DNA of 64,000 nucleotides, from the NCBI RefSeq assembly GCF_024628805.1, contig NZ_CP102382.1:2046001-2110000 (forward strand), given 5' to 3'. This document shows, one piece after another, positions 47,450 through 57,538 of this stretch. The translations under genes and the position numbers were made by a program. Position 1 is the stretch's first letter; each line of letters opens with the position of its first letter. A model generated the notes under the pieces. That model was not told the DNA's origin. It ran no database searches and saw nothing but the letters and a program-made list of their open reading frames with translations. Origin of the DNA: Paenimyroides aestuarii (GTDB lineage: Bacteria > Bacteroidota > Bacteroidia > Flavobacteriales > Flavobacteriaceae).

Positions 47450-48587
47450 CTTTATTTCGCAATTTTTCATCTATTTTTTCTAAAATATATAAATAATCTT
47501 GGTGATTGTTTACAAAATCTTTGTTTGTAACATCAATTACCAGCACATTTTCTTTGGGCAATGTTTTTATAAATGCGCGATAGCCTTGGGTGATGCGTTC
47601 TAAATAATTCGCTTGAATGTCTTTTTCATAAGATCGCCCTCTTTTTTGAATGTTTTGCAATAAATTTTCATTGCTTTGATGCAAATAAATATACAAATCG
47701 GGTGTTTTGACTTCTTTAGTCATGGCATCGAAAATGGCTTTATATAATAAAAATTCATCTGTATCAAGCGTTACTTCTGCAAAAATCAGCGACTTATAAA
47801 TATAATAATCAGCAATCAATAAATTGTCTTTAGTTTTATAAAGGTGTAATTGTTCTTTTAATTGCGCAGTTCGATCAACCAAAAAAGAGGTTTCTAACGG
47901 AAAAGCGTATCGTTTAGAATCGTTATAAAACTTAGGTAAAAACGGATTTTCAACAAAACGCTCTAAAAGCATTTTTCCATTAAAATCTTGAGCTATTTTT
48001 TCTGCTAGTGTCGTTTTTCCTGCACCAATATTTCCTTCAATAGCTAAAAAATGAATTGTTTCAAAAGCAAAATCCTCAATAGGTAATTTTATGTGATCTA
48101 TTTTTTTTATTTCCGATACATCAGTACATTCCATCAATAATTCTTGCGTTGTTTTATCTAAAACAGGATGTTTCCAATCGAAAACCAAATCATTAAGCGG
48201 TACCAGAACAAACTGCCGATTTTGCATTTCATTGTGCGGAATCTGTAAATTGGGATTTTTTAAAACTTCATTGTTAAAATAAATAATGTCTATATCCACC
48301 GTTCGGGCTTCGTAACTTGCACTTGTTTTAACAGTTCTGCCCAATTTTCTTTCGATTTGTTGTAAGGCAGCCAACAATTCTTCGGCTACTAAAGTTGTAT
48401 GCACAAGCACACACATATTATAAAACGGAAAACTATTAAAACCCCATGCAGGCGTTTCATAAACTGCCGAGGTTTGTGTAACAATCCCTATATGGTTGTG
48501 AATATGGCGAATAGCATCTTCTAAATGGCTTTTTTTATCGCCCAAATTACTTCCTAATGCTAGAATAACTTTATGATATGTGTGCAT
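47439..48587 (-). CDS. folK: FolK-deoxynucleoside kinase fusion protein
   Basis: The 382-residue protein is a fusion. Residues 1-155 are HPPK (FolK): ILALGSNLGDKKSHLEDAI, YETPAWGF, and EARTVDIDIIYF with the metal-binding Asp pair. Residues about 180-382 are a P-loop deoxynucleoside kinase: FLAIEGNIGAGKTTLAEKI, then LLERFVENPFLPKFY and the DRTAQLKEQ region. It links folate synthesis with nucleoside salvage on one chain. This fusion is a known Flavobacteriia arrangement. Gene symbol covers the first domain only. Confidence 0.9.
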   Translation of the reverse strand: MHTYHKVILALGSNLGDKKSHLEDAIRHIHNHIGIVTQTSAVYETPAWGFNSFPFYNMCVLVHTTLVAEELLAALQQIERKLGRTVKTSASYEARTVDIDIIYFNNEVLKNPNLQIPHNEMQNRQFVLVPLNDLVFDWKHPVLDKTTQELLMECTDVSEIKKIDHIKLPIEDFAFETIHFLAIEGNIGAGKTTLAEKIAQDFNGKMLLERFVENPFLPKFYNDSKRYAFPLETSFLVDRTAQLKEQLHLYKTKDNLLIADYYIYKSLIFAEVTLDTDEFLLYKAIFDAMTKEVKTPDLYIYLHQSNENLLQNIQKRGRSYEKDIQANYLERITQGYRAFIKTLPKENVLVIDVTNKDFVNNHQDYLYILEKIDEKLRNKAMN

Positions 48588-48695
48588 ATTGCAAAAATAA
48601 TAATTGTTTCATTTCGTTCCCCGAAAAAAAGAATCCAATTTTTGTAACATTTTATACAATTATACTACTAATACAGAAAGATTAAATTTACAACA

Positions 48696-50471
48696 ATGAA
48701 TTTTTTAAAAAATGTATTAGCAACATTCGTAGGTATCATCTTGTTTTGCATGATGTCTTTCTTTTTGCTGTTGATTGTAGGCGTGGTTGCATCGGCAGGT
48801 GGTTCGTCTTCTTCGTCAAAATCAACCAAAAATAATTCGGTGATAAAGTTAGATTTAGCCGATGTTACCAATGATTACGGAGGCAGTGTTTATATTGAAG
48901 AATTTGATTTCCGAGAAACCAATAACGATGGTTTAATCAATGTGTTACAAGCGATTGAATATGCTAAAAACGATGATAAAATCAAAGGAATTTCTATTGA
49001 AAATAACAGCAGCAGTTTAGGTGTTACCCAGCGAAAAGCTATTATGGAGCAATTGGAAGCTTTCAAGAAAACGGGCAAATTTGTGGTGGCTTATGCCGAT
49101 TATTATTCACAAGGAGAATATTATTTGGCTTCGGTAGCAGACACTGTGTATATGAACCCAATGGGAAGTATTGATTTTAAAGGTCTGGCATCGGAAGTCT
49201 TGTATATGAAAGATTTACAAGAAAAAACCGGAATCCACATGGAAGTAATTCGCCATGGAAAATACAAAAGTGCCGTGGAACCTTTTTTACAGCAAACTAT
49301 GAGCAATGAAAACAAGGAGCAGTTAACCGTTCTTTTAAATTCGATTTGGGAATCGTATGTTGGAGACATTTCTAAGAATAGAAAAATTTCGGTAGAAACA
49401 CTCAATAATGTTGCTACTAATTTGAATGCACGCAATGCTAATTTGGCATTAGAAAATAAATTAATCGATAAAATTGCATATTTGGATCAATACCATAGTG
49501 GTATAAAAAAAGCTTTAGGTATTAAAACCGATGAGGAAATCAATGAAATAGAAATTTTAGATTACATAAAAAACACTCATTTAAATAGCTCTAAAATAGC
49601 TGCTAAAGATCAAATTGCAGTAATTTTTGCGCAAGGTGAAATTCAAGGAGGCGAGGGAAGCGTGAACACCATTGGAGAAAAGTCCATAAACCGAGCATTG
49701 AAAGAAGCACGAACCAATGACAAAATCAAAGCTGTAGTATTGCGTGTAAATTCGCCAGGCGGAAGCGCATTAACATCTGATATTATTTGGAGAGAAATTG
49801 AATTAACCAAAAAAGTGAAACCCGTAGTTGTTTCTATGGGCGATGTTGCTGCTTCTGGTGGATATTATATTGCATGTAATGCCAACAGAATATTTGCAGA
49901 ACCCGGCACAATTACCGGTTCAATAGGTGTTTTTGGAATGGTTCCGAATTTCAAGAAAGTGGCCGATAAATTTGGGGTGAATGCAGAAACAGTAAAAACA
50001 CACGAAAATGCTGACGGATACAGTGTTTTTGAAGAAATGTCGCCAAAATACCGCCAAACACTTACCGAAAGTATAGAAATTATTTATGATACTTTTATTT
50101 CGCGTGTAGCTGTTGGTAGAGGCATTGATAAAGCAAAAGTAGATGAAATGGCACAAGGACGTATTTGGACAGGAACCATGGCAAAAGAATTAGGCTTAGT
50201 TGATGAATTAGGAAGCTTAGATGATGCCATAGCTTATGCAGCCAAATTGGTAAAAACCGATGATTACAAAGTAAAACTTTATCCAGAATATGAAATTGAA
50301 TTAGCCGATTTGTTCCGTAAATTTTTAGGAATGTCTGTGTCAACAGCAGGACAAGATGCTATTAAAAAAGAAATAGGTACAGAAAATTACGAATTATTAC
50401 AACGAATGAACTATTTAAAACAATCACAAGGCGTACAAGCAATGATGCCTTATCATTTGAGTATTAAATAA
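48696..50471 (+). CDS. sppA: Signal peptide peptidase SppA, 67-kDa type
   Basis: The 591-residue protein has one N-terminal transmembrane helix, then two ClpP-like repeats. The catalytic Lys is in RHGKYKSAVEPF (first half) and the catalytic Ser in GDVAASGGYYIA (second half); LRVNSPGGSALTSDIIWREI is also typical. It cleaves leftover signal peptides in the inner membrane, acting on the periplasmic side. Full length for the long form. A terminator follows at 50496. Confidence 0.92.
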   Translation: MNFLKNVLATFVGIILFCMMSFFLLLIVGVVASAGGSSSSSKSTKNNSVIKLDLADVTNDYGGSVYIEEFDFRETNNDGLINVLQAIEYAKNDDKIKGISIENNSSSLGVTQRKAIMEQLEAFKKTGKFVVAYADYYSQGEYYLASVADTVYMNPMGSIDFKGLASEVLYMKDLQEKTGIHMEVIRHGKYKSAVEPFLQQTMSNENKEQLTVLLNSIWESYVGDISKNRKISVETLNNVATNLNARNANLALENKLIDKIAYLDQYHSGIKKALGIKTDEEINEIEILDYIKNTHLNSSKIAAKDQIAVIFAQGEIQGGEGSVNTIGEKSINRALKEARTNDKIKAVVLRVNSPGGSALTSDIIWREIELTKKVKPVVVSMGDVAASGGYYIACNANRIFAEPGTITGSIGVFGMVPNFKKVADKFGVNAETVKTHENADGYSVFEEMSPKYRQTLTESIEIIYDTFISRVAVGRGIDKAKVDEMAQGRIWTGTMAKELGLVDELGSLDDAIAYAAKLVKTDDYKVKLYPEYEIELADLFRKFLGMSVSTAGQDAIKKEIGTENYELLQRMNYLKQSQGVQAMMPYHLSIK

Positions 50472-50495
50472 TTTAAAGTTTACTTCAATTTTTTA

Positions 50496-50530
50496 AAAAC
50501 TCTCAGCAAATGTTGTTGGGAGTTTTTTTT
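50496..50530 (+). terminator. sppA terminator
   Basis: AAACTCTCA-loop-TGGGAGTTT followed by a run of T; imperfect but GC-rich relative to the surroundings. Confidence 0.75.
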
Positions 50531-50588
50531 GTTCCCAATTACCAAATTGCAAATTTTAAACAACAATATAATCAAAAGCATAAAAAAT

Positions 50589-50622
50589 AAACCTCTCAAA
50601 ATAAAGTATTTGAGAGGTTTTT
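50589..50622 (-). terminator. Terminator downstream of the minus-strand tRNA
   Basis: AACCTCTCAAA-loop-TTTGAGAGGTTTTT; T/A tracts on both sides permit bidirectional action. Confidence 0.8.
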
Positions 50623-50625
50623 CTG

Positions 50626-50699
50626 TGGTCCCACCTGGGCTCGAACCAGGGACCACCTGATTATGAGTCAGGTGCTCTAACCAACTGAGCTATAGGACC
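50626..50699 (-). tRNA. tRNA with CAT anticodon (Met, or Ile2)
   Basis: Minus-strand cloverleaf: acceptor GGTCCTA paired with TGGGACC, D-arm GCTCAGTTGGTTAGAGC, anticodon arm CTGACTCATAATCAG with CAT, T-arm CCTGG-TTCGAGC-CCAGG. No encoded CCA. CAT can be elongator Met or lysidine-modified Ile; the sequence alone does not decide, though the lack of the initiator features makes fMet unlikely. Confidence 0.93.
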
Positions 50700-50777
50700 G
50701 GCTACTTGTAGTTAGCGAGTGCAATATTACTATGTTTTTTTAGTATTTGCAAGCGTTCTTTAAATAATTTTTATTTT

Positions 50778-51179
50778 TTATTTTATTTCTTGGCACAACT
50801 CAATCAGTACACCATTTGTTCCTTTTGGATGCAAGAATGCAACTAATTTATTATCAGCTCCTTTCTTTGGAGTTTCGTTTAAAACAGTGAATCCTTCGTT
50901 TTTTAATCGTTCCGTTTCAGCTAAAATATCCTCTACATCAAATGCAATATGATGAATACCTTCGCCTTTTTTTTCTAAAAATTTTGCAATGGGCGAATCG
51001 GGATTTGTTGCTTCCAAAAGTTCAATCTTGTTGGGACCGTTCATAAAAAAAGAAGTTTTTACACCTTCGCTTGCCACTTCTTCCTCTTTATAGGCAGGGG
51101 CACCGAACAGCTTCTCAAATAAAGCATTTGATGTTTCCAAACTTTTAACTGCAATACCAATATGTTCAATTTTACGCAT
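50778..51179 (-). CDS. mce: Methylmalonyl-CoA epimerase
   Basis: The 133-residue VOC-fold protein begins MRKIEHIGIAVKSLETSNAL and has KKGEGIHHIAFDVEDI and VLIELCQ, with the metal-binding His and Glu residues of the epimerase family. It interconverts (R)- and (S)-methylmalonyl-CoA in propionate metabolism. Divergent from rbfA, 64 bp apart. Confidence 0.9.
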   Translation of the reverse strand: MRKIEHIGIAVKSLETSNALFEKLFGAPAYKEEEVASEGVKTSFFMNGPNKIELLEATNPDSPIAKFLEKKGEGIHHIAFDVEDILAETERLKNEGFTVLNETPKKGADNKLVAFLHPKGTNGVLIELCQEIK

Positions 51180-51230
51180 ACTACTTCATTTTGTTTCTAC
51201 AAAGATAAATATATATCTGTTCGATTTTTG

Positions 51231-51238
51231 TATTTTTG
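51231..51238 (+). promoter_or_regulatory. Putative rbfA promoter -7 box
   Basis: TATTTTTG (51231-51238) lies only 5 bp before the ATG at 51244, so the message could be nearly leaderless. No -33 box at consensus spacing. Confidence 0.35.
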
Positions 51239-51243
51239 CAAAC

Positions 51244-51636
51244 ATGGAAACAAACAGACAAAAAAAGATGGGGGCTTTGTTACAAGCCGACTTAGTTGAT
51301 ATACTGCAAGGGGAAATCCGTAAAAACGGTATTTCAAACCTTATTATTACCGTTTCAAAAGTAAATATTACCACCGATTTATCTGTGGCAAAGGTATATT
51401 TGAGTATTTTTCCTACTGAAAAAGCGGGCGAATTGTTAAAAGCTATCCAATCAAATGCGCCGCTTATAAAACATGATTTGGCACAACGGGTGAAAAATCA
51501 ATTGCGAAAAGTACCCAACTTGGTTTTTTATATCGATGATAGTTTAGATTATATCGAAAAAATCGATAACGCATTGAAAGGCGATGAAAATCCTATTGAA
51601 AACAGAGCTTTATTAGCTCGTAGAAAGAAAAAATAA
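51244..51636 (+). CDS. rbfA: 30S ribosome-binding factor A (RbfA)
   Basis: The 130-residue KH-like protein starts METNRQKKMGALLQADLVDI and contains VNITTDLSVAKVYLSIFP and PNLVFYIDDSLDYIEKI, the RbfA motifs. It assists late 16S/30S maturation. It is followed 6 bp later by an FtsX-like permease gene, a common Bacteroidota pairing. Confidence 0.93.
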   Translation: METNRQKKMGALLQADLVDILQGEIRKNGISNLIITVSKVNITTDLSVAKVYLSIFPTEKAGELLKAIQSNAPLIKHDLAQRVKNQLRKVPNLVFYIDDSLDYIEKIDNALKGDENPIENRALLARRKKK

Positions 51637-51642
51637 CATACT

Positions 51643-52842
51643 TTGAACACGGTATTCTACATAGCAAAAAGGTATGCTTTTAGTAAAAGTAAAACCAAAG
51701 CCATTAATATAATCACACGTATTTCAACCATAGGAATTGTGGTGAGCAGTATGGCTTTGTTTGTGGTGCTGTCGGTTTTTAGTGGATTAGAAAATTTTGC
51801 ATTATCATTTGCGAATATGATTGATCCGGATTTAGTAGTATTACCATCAACCGGAAAAAAAATTGCGATTAGCGAACAACAAGAAAAAGAATTAGAAAGA
51901 TTTCAGAAAAGTATCGCATTTTCAAAAGTGATTGAAGATCGGGTGATTTTTACCTATGGCGAAAAGCAAATTGTAGCTTTTATTAAAGCTGTTGATGCCA
52001 ACTATACCAAAACGGTAGCTATTAACGAGCATATAGCATACGGGCAATGGCTGCAAAGTAATACCAACGATGCCGTGTTAGGAAATGGTCTGGCAAATGA
52101 AATTTCGGCAGGAATGTATTCCAACGAAAAGTTGCTTGAAGTTTTTGCAATGAAACCCGGAAAGGGGATGATTACAATGCCTGATGAGGCCTACACCAAA
52201 CTTCCGCTTTATCCATCGGGAATCTATAGCTTGGAAAATATAGAAACCGACAATAAATATATTTACACCGATATTTCGGTTGGAAGAGATTTATTGCATT
52301 ATAAACCAAACGAAGTTTCAAAAATTGAAATAAAACTATTGAATGCTGTATCTGAAAAAGATGTAATTGCCAATTTACAAAAGATTTTTCCGAATACCGA
52401 AATTAAAAATAGAGCACAACTTAATGAAGGTTTATACAAAATGCTAAAAACCGAAAGCTTGGCGATTTATCTCATATTTACCCTCATTATCATTGTTACG
52501 TTGTTTTGTTTAACAGGCTCATTAATCATGATTATCCTTGAAAAAAAGGAACATATAAAAACTTTGTTCGATATGGGATTCACTCAAAGAAAACTCCAAC
52601 AAATATTTTTGTACCAAGGTCTAATTTTAGCAGTATCTGGAATTGTTGTTGGATTAACTTTAGGAGTTGTTATCACTTTATTGCAACAACATTTTGGCTT
52701 TGTGAAGATATCAGAAAACTTTCCTTATCCAATTGTTTTTTCATGGCAAAACGGAATTTTGGTAATAGTTACGTTGCTTGTTTTGAGTATAATAGCATCA
52801 ATTATCGCGGCAAGCAGAATAAAGAATTTAATGAATCGATGA
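51643..52842 (+). CDS. LolC/LolE-like FtsX permease (ABC transporter)
   Basis: The 399-residue protein has an N-terminal transmembrane helix (about 20-42), a large periplasmic MacB-like domain, and three C-terminal helices with EKKEHIKTLFDMGFTQRKLQ between the second and third, as in FtsX permeases. It probably takes part in lipoprotein release to the outer membrane. The start is a TTG (51643), chosen because LNTVFYIAKRYAFSKSKTKA matches the family N-terminus and no ATG is suitable. Confidence 0.87.
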   Translation: MNTVFYIAKRYAFSKSKTKAINIITRISTIGIVVSSMALFVVLSVFSGLENFALSFANMIDPDLVVLPSTGKKIAISEQQEKELERFQKSIAFSKVIEDRVIFTYGEKQIVAFIKAVDANYTKTVAINEHIAYGQWLQSNTNDAVLGNGLANEISAGMYSNEKLLEVFAMKPGKGMITMPDEAYTKLPLYPSGIYSLENIETDNKYIYTDISVGRDLLHYKPNEVSKIEIKLLNAVSEKDVIANLQKIFPNTEIKNRAQLNEGLYKMLKTESLAIYLIFTLIIIVTLFCLTGSLIMIILEKKEHIKTLFDMGFTQRKLQQIFLYQGLILAVSGIVVGLTLGVVITLLQQHFGFVKISENFPYPIVFSWQNGILVIVTLLVLSIIASIIAASRIKNLMNR

Positions 52843-52880
52843 GGTTTTCTGTTTTAAACAAAAGCACCTTCGAATATATA

Positions 52881-52916
52881 AAAAAAATCGGAAGACCAAT
52901 CTTCCGATTTTTTTTT
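52881..52916 (+). terminator. Bidirectional terminator between permease and ppa
   Basis: AAATCGGAAGA-CCAA-TCTTCCGATTT with A and T tracts on both sides; it serves both convergent genes. Confidence 0.9.
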
Positions 52917-52938
52917 AAATTATCACATGATGGGATAA

Positions 52939-53463
52939 TTATCTAATACTAAAAGATTGTTGTTTTTCTGCGGGTAATTGTGCAAAACGTTCTTGGCATT
53001 CTTTAATCATTGTAATAGCTGCTGCTTTATCACCAAAACCATTGATTTCAACTTTTTTGTTTTCTAAGTCTTTATATACTTTAAAGAAATGTTCAATTTC
53101 TTTGATAAGGTGTTTGTTGATATCACCTAAATCGTTCAATTCGCGCATTAAAGGATCGCCTGTTGGTACACAGATGATTTTTTCATCGTTTCCTTTGTCA
53201 TCTGCCATGTAAAACACACCAATTGGTTTTACTTCCATTAACAAACCAGGAATGGTAGGTTCTGTTGTTAAAACCAAAACATCTAACGGGTCATTGTCTA
53301 AAGCCAATGTTTCTGGGATAAATCCGTAATCTGTTGGATATTTCATTGATGAAAATAATAAACGATCAAATCGCATCATTTTTAAATCAAAATCGAACTC
53401 GTATTTATTTCTACTTCCTGCTGGAATTTCGATGAATACATCGAATTGTTCAACGTTTGTCAT
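52939..53463 (-). CDS. ppa: Inorganic pyrophosphatase (family I)
   Basis: The 174-residue protein has the family I active-site signature DNDPLDVLVLT, upstream IEIPAGSRNKYEFDFD, and YPTDYGFIPETL. It hydrolyses pyrophosphate with Mg2+. Length is typical. Convergent with the permease gene across a shared terminator. Confidence 0.95.
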   Translation of the reverse strand: MTNVEQFDVFIEIPAGSRNKYEFDFDLKMMRFDRLLFSSMKYPTDYGFIPETLALDNDPLDVLVLTTEPTIPGLLMEVKPIGVFYMADDKGNDEKIICVPTGDPLMRELNDLGDINKHLIKEIEHFFKVYKDLENKKVEINGFGDKAAAITMIKECQERFAQLPAEKQQSFSIR

Positions 53464-53527
53464 ATCTGTATATTTCTTTATTTCAAAATTGCTTGCAAAA
53501 GTACGTTAAAATTCAGTTTCTTACAAA

Positions 53528-56002
53528 TTAAAAATGGAATCCAAACACCACATTCACGCCCATTTTGCGTACATTGGGATTTTCGAGATAATTTCCGCGC
53601 CAATTTACGTTCACCCGCATACATTTAAAGATGTTACCAACACCCACAAAATATTCATAATAAACCTTGTCTGTTGGTGCGATATAAGGAATGTTTGAGG
53701 CGTTGATATCCCTGTTTTGCTGTGAAACATCGCCCCAAACTCCACGAATTCCAACAAACTCTCTAAGTGCCAATTTGCGCAAGCCTGGAATTCTAGAGAA
53801 AATTCTTCCGTTAAAATTGTGTTCTAAATGCAAAGCCACATATTCATCGGTAATAAATTCATAAAAATTCATTTGGCTGAAAGCGTTATCTATAATAAAA
53901 TAGGATTGATTTCCAGGAATCACACTCATTAACCCTAATGGAACAGTTCCATAGGTTTTTCCGGCTTCTAATGTAGGGGTGAATCTACCAAAGCCGCCTA
54001 CTAAGATTGGGTGGCGGTATAATAATTGCACTTTTTTGTAATCGAAATCGCTGCCCAACATGCCTTTCACACCCAATGAATAATTGAAAAATAAATGGGC
54101 GTAGTTGTAATCTACATCGGTTCGGTCAACGCCATAACCAACTGTTTTTCTGCGTGGTGTGTAATCCACTGATAGGTTGATTTCCGATTGATGCAATTCA
54201 GGTTGCACATTTCCGTTTTCGTCGTAATAAGCCAATGAAAAGGTGGGCGATGCAGAGCGCAATGTTTTGTAATGGAACGATGTTGAAAACTTTAGATTTT
54301 TTAACGGTTCTATTTCTAACCCGGCCGATGTTAGGTTGATGTTAGATAATTTACTATTATCGCCACTTGCCAACAAGGCACTCGATGCAAAACTTCTGCC
54401 CAAAACATCAGTAATGGGTGATAAAGAAGCTGCTATTTGCTCTACATCTCTGCGGTTTCCAGCAAAGAAAATAAAACGCGAATCTTTATCAAGCATAAAT
54501 CTGCCCGAAATTCCGTATTTAAACTTATTGTCTTTAAAACCGTAAGCGGTGTATCCTTCCAAACGCCACATATCGTTTTGCCCAAAATAGGTTCTACCGC
54601 CGGCTCTTAAACGAAAACCTTCGATATCATTAAATCCAAACGAAGAAAAAATAGGGCCGTAATCAAAATTGCCTATTTGCACATAATCGCTCGCTAAAAT
54701 GGTTGCTAAGTTCACATAGGTTTGAAAGCGTTTGTTTTGTTTCAGTTCGCTTAGCATGGTGTAAATGCCTTTTTCTTGTTCCGATAAAGGTTCAAAACGG
54801 TATCCTTCCCAAAATTCATCCGGACGATTCATCAAAGCTTCGTTATAGCTGTTTACTTCGCTTTTGTAGAAATTGACGGGTTTCTTTTTATCAAATTCAA
54901 ATTGTTTGTAGAAAGTAGTTCTTTTGCCATACATTCCCTTTGATTTTTCGTTTTGACGGATACTGAAGTCGGTCATTAAATGATCTTTCGTAAGCAAGAA
55001 AACCGAATCGTTCAGCACATCAAATTCTTGTTCAATATAAATATCGCGTACCCAGTTGATATTGGCATCTTTGCTGATTGCCATATTTATTTTCTTGATT
55101 GCCCAAGTGCCGTCGTTCACCCAAAAATCGCCTTTAAAAGTTAGTTCGCCTTTTCTGCGCGGATAGTACACAATATTGTAGCATTTTTTGCCGTCGATGT
55201 CAGCCGTATCAGTCAAAACGTAATTATATACGTTGATGCCGGTGCGCGAAAGCGGGCTCACAAAATCTTTATCAAACAATTTTAGATAATTGTCGTAAAT
55301 ATCATATTCTACATACAAATCCTTTAAAAACGCCATTATGTGCTGGTTGTTTTCAAAGCCTGAATTTTTATTACCTGCTAAAATTTCTTTTTTTAAGTTG
55401 GCTACATTGTCGCCATAAACGTTTGATGCTTGTTCATTAATAAAGATGGGCAGATAGGTTTTTCCGGTGATATTGGAAGTGTCAACCTTTTCAAAAATAA
55501 ATTCCATACCTTTAAATACGCGGCTTTTCATATAGGCACTGTCGATGGAATTTAAGTCGAATTCAATTTTTTCGTATTTTTGATAGGCATATTGGTCAAA
55601 TTTATGCAACCCGTTTTTTCGGCGATTTTCCCATATTTTCCGAAGGATGTCTAGTGCCGGATTGTCTTTCTTTGAGGTTTTGCCCGTATATATTTTTATT
55701 TCTGAGAGAACATTATCTTCTCGCAATTCAATGCTTAGATCATAATTCACAGCTTTTTCAAGTGGCAAATAAACATCTGCAAAGCCTGTGAACGATACCA
55801 CCAATGTATCTTGCTTGTTGTTGGATTCTAAATAAAATTTACCATCTTCATTTGTAATAACGCCCTCTGAAGTGTTTTTAAAATATACGCTGGCATAGGC
55901 AACTGGTTCGTTTTTCTCATCAAAAACTTTTCCGCCTACTTTAGTTTGTGCCATTACTTGCAGCGATAATAAAGTAATAACAATCAATAACAACTTTTTC
56001 AT
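53528..56002 (-). CDS. DUF5686 / carboxypeptidase-regulatory-like outer-membrane protein
   Basis: The 824-residue protein has a signal peptide (MKKLLLIVITLLSLQVMAQ), a CarboxypepD_reg-like domain (about 20-100; KVGGKVFDEKNEPVAYASVY), then the DUF5686 region with LDILRKIWENRRKNGLHKFD and a beta-rich C-terminus ending in Phe-His-Phe, typical of outer-membrane barrels. It is probably an outer-membrane protein of unknown role widespread in Bacteroidota. Confidence 0.88.
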   Translation of the reverse strand: MKKLLLIVITLLSLQVMAQTKVGGKVFDEKNEPVAYASVYFKNTSEGVITNEDGKFYLESNNKQDTLVVSFTGFADVYLPLEKAVNYDLSIELREDNVLSEIKIYTGKTSKKDNPALDILRKIWENRRKNGLHKFDQYAYQKYEKIEFDLNSIDSAYMKSRVFKGMEFIFEKVDTSNITGKTYLPIFINEQASNVYGDNVANLKKEILAGNKNSGFENNQHIMAFLKDLYVEYDIYDNYLKLFDKDFVSPLSRTGINVYNYVLTDTADIDGKKCYNIVYYPRRKGELTFKGDFWVNDGTWAIKKINMAISKDANINWVRDIYIEQEFDVLNDSVFLLTKDHLMTDFSIRQNEKSKGMYGKRTTFYKQFEFDKKKPVNFYKSEVNSYNEALMNRPDEFWEGYRFEPLSEQEKGIYTMLSELKQNKRFQTYVNLATILASDYVQIGNFDYGPIFSSFGFNDIEGFRLRAGGRTYFGQNDMWRLEGYTAYGFKDNKFKYGISGRFMLDKDSRFIFFAGNRRDVEQIAASLSPITDVLGRSFASSALLASGDNSKLSNINLTSAGLEIEPLKNLKFSTSFHYKTLRSASPTFSLAYYDENGNVQPELHQSEINLSVDYTPRRKTVGYGVDRTDVDYNYAHLFFNYSLGVKGMLGSDFDYKKVQLLYRHPILVGGFGRFTPTLEAGKTYGTVPLGLMSVIPGNQSYFIIDNAFSQMNFYEFITDEYVALHLEHNFNGRIFSRIPGLRKLALREFVGIRGVWGDVSQQNRDINASNIPYIAPTDKVYYEYFVGVGNIFKCMRVNVNWRGNYLENPNVRKMGVNVVFGFHF

Positions 56003-56058
56003 AAATAAAAAAACTCCAATCTTTTTTGATTGGAGTTACAAATGTAAATGAAATTTTA

Positions 56059-57039
56059 CTATTTTTTATACATAACTTTTTTAACTGCTTTAATCACATC
56101 TTGTGCATTTGGCAACCATTCTTTTAATAAGGCAGGTGAATAGGGTGCAGGTGTGTCGGCAGTTGTAATGCGTTGTACGGGTGCATCTAAATAATCAAAC
56201 GCGCGCTCTTGAACCATGTATGTGATTTCTGAAGCAACCGATGCAAACGGCCAAGCTTCTTCTAAAACAACTAAGCGGTTTGTTTTTTGTACCGATTTAA
56301 TAATGGCTTCATAATCCATTGGGCGCACAGTGCGCAGGTCGATAATTTCACAAGAAATATTTTCTTTTGCCAACTCGTCTGCAGCAAGATAGGCTTCTTT
56401 GATAATTTTTCCAAAAGATACAATGGTTACATCGGTACCTTCGCGTTTAATATCAGCCACGCCTAACGGAATGGTGTATTCGCCTTCTGGTACTTCGCCT
56501 TTATCGCCATACATTTGTTCCGATTCCATAAAAATCACTGGATCATTGTCGCGAATAGCCGATTTTAATAACCCTTTTGCATCATAAGGGTTTGATGGTA
56601 CAACCACTTTTAAACCAGGTGTGTTTGCAAACCAATTTTCAAAAGCTTGAGAGTGCGTTGCGGCTAATTGTCCGGCAGATGCTGTTGGTCCGCGGAAAAC
56701 AATTGGCATAGTGAACTGTCCACCACTCATTTGGCGCATTTTTGCTGCATTGTTAATAATTTGGTCAATACCCACTAAAGAGAAGTTAAACGTCATAAAT
56801 TCTACAATAGGTCGTAAACCGTTCATTGCAGAACCTACTGCAATACCTGCAAAACCAAGTTCTGCAATTGGTGTATCAATTACCCGTTTTGCACCAAACT
56901 CGTCAAGCATACCTTTACTGGCTTTGTAAGCTCCGTTGTATTCGGCAACTTCTTCACCCATTAAATATATTTTATCGTCGCGGCGCATTTCTTCGCTCAT
57001 TGCTTCGCAAATAGCCTCTCTAAATTGAATTGTTTTCAT
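56059..57039 (-). CDS. pdhB: Pyruvate dehydrogenase E1 component, beta subunit
   Basis: The 326-residue transketolase-like protein starts KTIQFREAICEAMSEEMRRD and contains YNGAYKASKGMLDEFG, DTPIAELGFAGIAVG and the C-terminal ISCEIIDLRTVRPMDYEAII. It pairs with the E1 alpha subunit, which is not in this window, to decarboxylate pyruvate with TPP. Full-length. Confidence 0.93.
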   Translation of the reverse strand: MKTIQFREAICEAMSEEMRRDDKIYLMGEEVAEYNGAYKASKGMLDEFGAKRVIDTPIAELGFAGIAVGSAMNGLRPIVEFMTFNFSLVGIDQIINNAAKMRQMSGGQFTMPIVFRGPTASAGQLAATHSQAFENWFANTPGLKVVVPSNPYDAKGLLKSAIRDNDPVIFMESEQMYGDKGEVPEGEYTIPLGVADIKREGTDVTIVSFGKIIKEAYLAADELAKENISCEIIDLRTVRPMDYEAIIKSVQKTNRLVVLEEAWPFASVASEITYMVQERAFDYLDAPVQRITTADTPAPYSPALLKEWLPNAQDVIKAVKKVMYKK

Positions 57040-57214
57040 AATATCATTATTGATAGGTGCACAAAAATATAAAATTATAATTTGTTACGCTTTATTTTAT
57101 GAATAAAAAATATTATTGGTTTTTATAAATGATTTGTGAATATAATAATTACGAAAAATATTATTTTTATAAATAAATATGATTTACTTTGTTAGATGAA
57201 TCCCTGGGAGTATT

Positions 57215-57526
57215 ATGGATAAAAAAAGACAATCTTTTTTGTTAAAAATTATCACAATAGTTTTTACTTTACTGTGGTTTGCCTTTTTTTTTCTTTCATC
57301 ATTTAGTGATGTTTTAGACGATCCAGGTTTTGGATTAACTTTATTATTGATGCTTTTTGCGTTTTTTTCGTTTATATTTCCTTTTGCTGGTTTGTATTTA
57401 TGGTATTCAGATAATTTTAGATTAAAATCAAAATACTTAATTACCATTGCTTTTTCTTTAACACCGTGGATAATCGTTTTGTTAGTTTCGATAAGAAATA
57501 CAATTCTTGAATGGCTATTTGGTTGA
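57215..57526 (+). CDS. Small membrane protein
   Basis: The 103-residue protein has three hydrophobic helices (IITIVFTLLWFAFFFLSSF, LTLLLMLFAFFSFIFPFAGL, LITIAFSLTPWIIVLLVSI). It has no recognised family. It is followed 12 bp later by a possible 30-codon ORF. AT-rich surroundings. Confidence 0.6.
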   Translation: MDKKRQSFLLKIITIVFTLLWFAFFFLSSFSDVLDDPGFGLTLLLMLFAFFSFIFPFAGLYLWYSDNFRLKSKYLITIAFSLTPWIIVLLVSIRNTILEWLFG

Positions 57527-57538
57527 TTTTTTAATTTA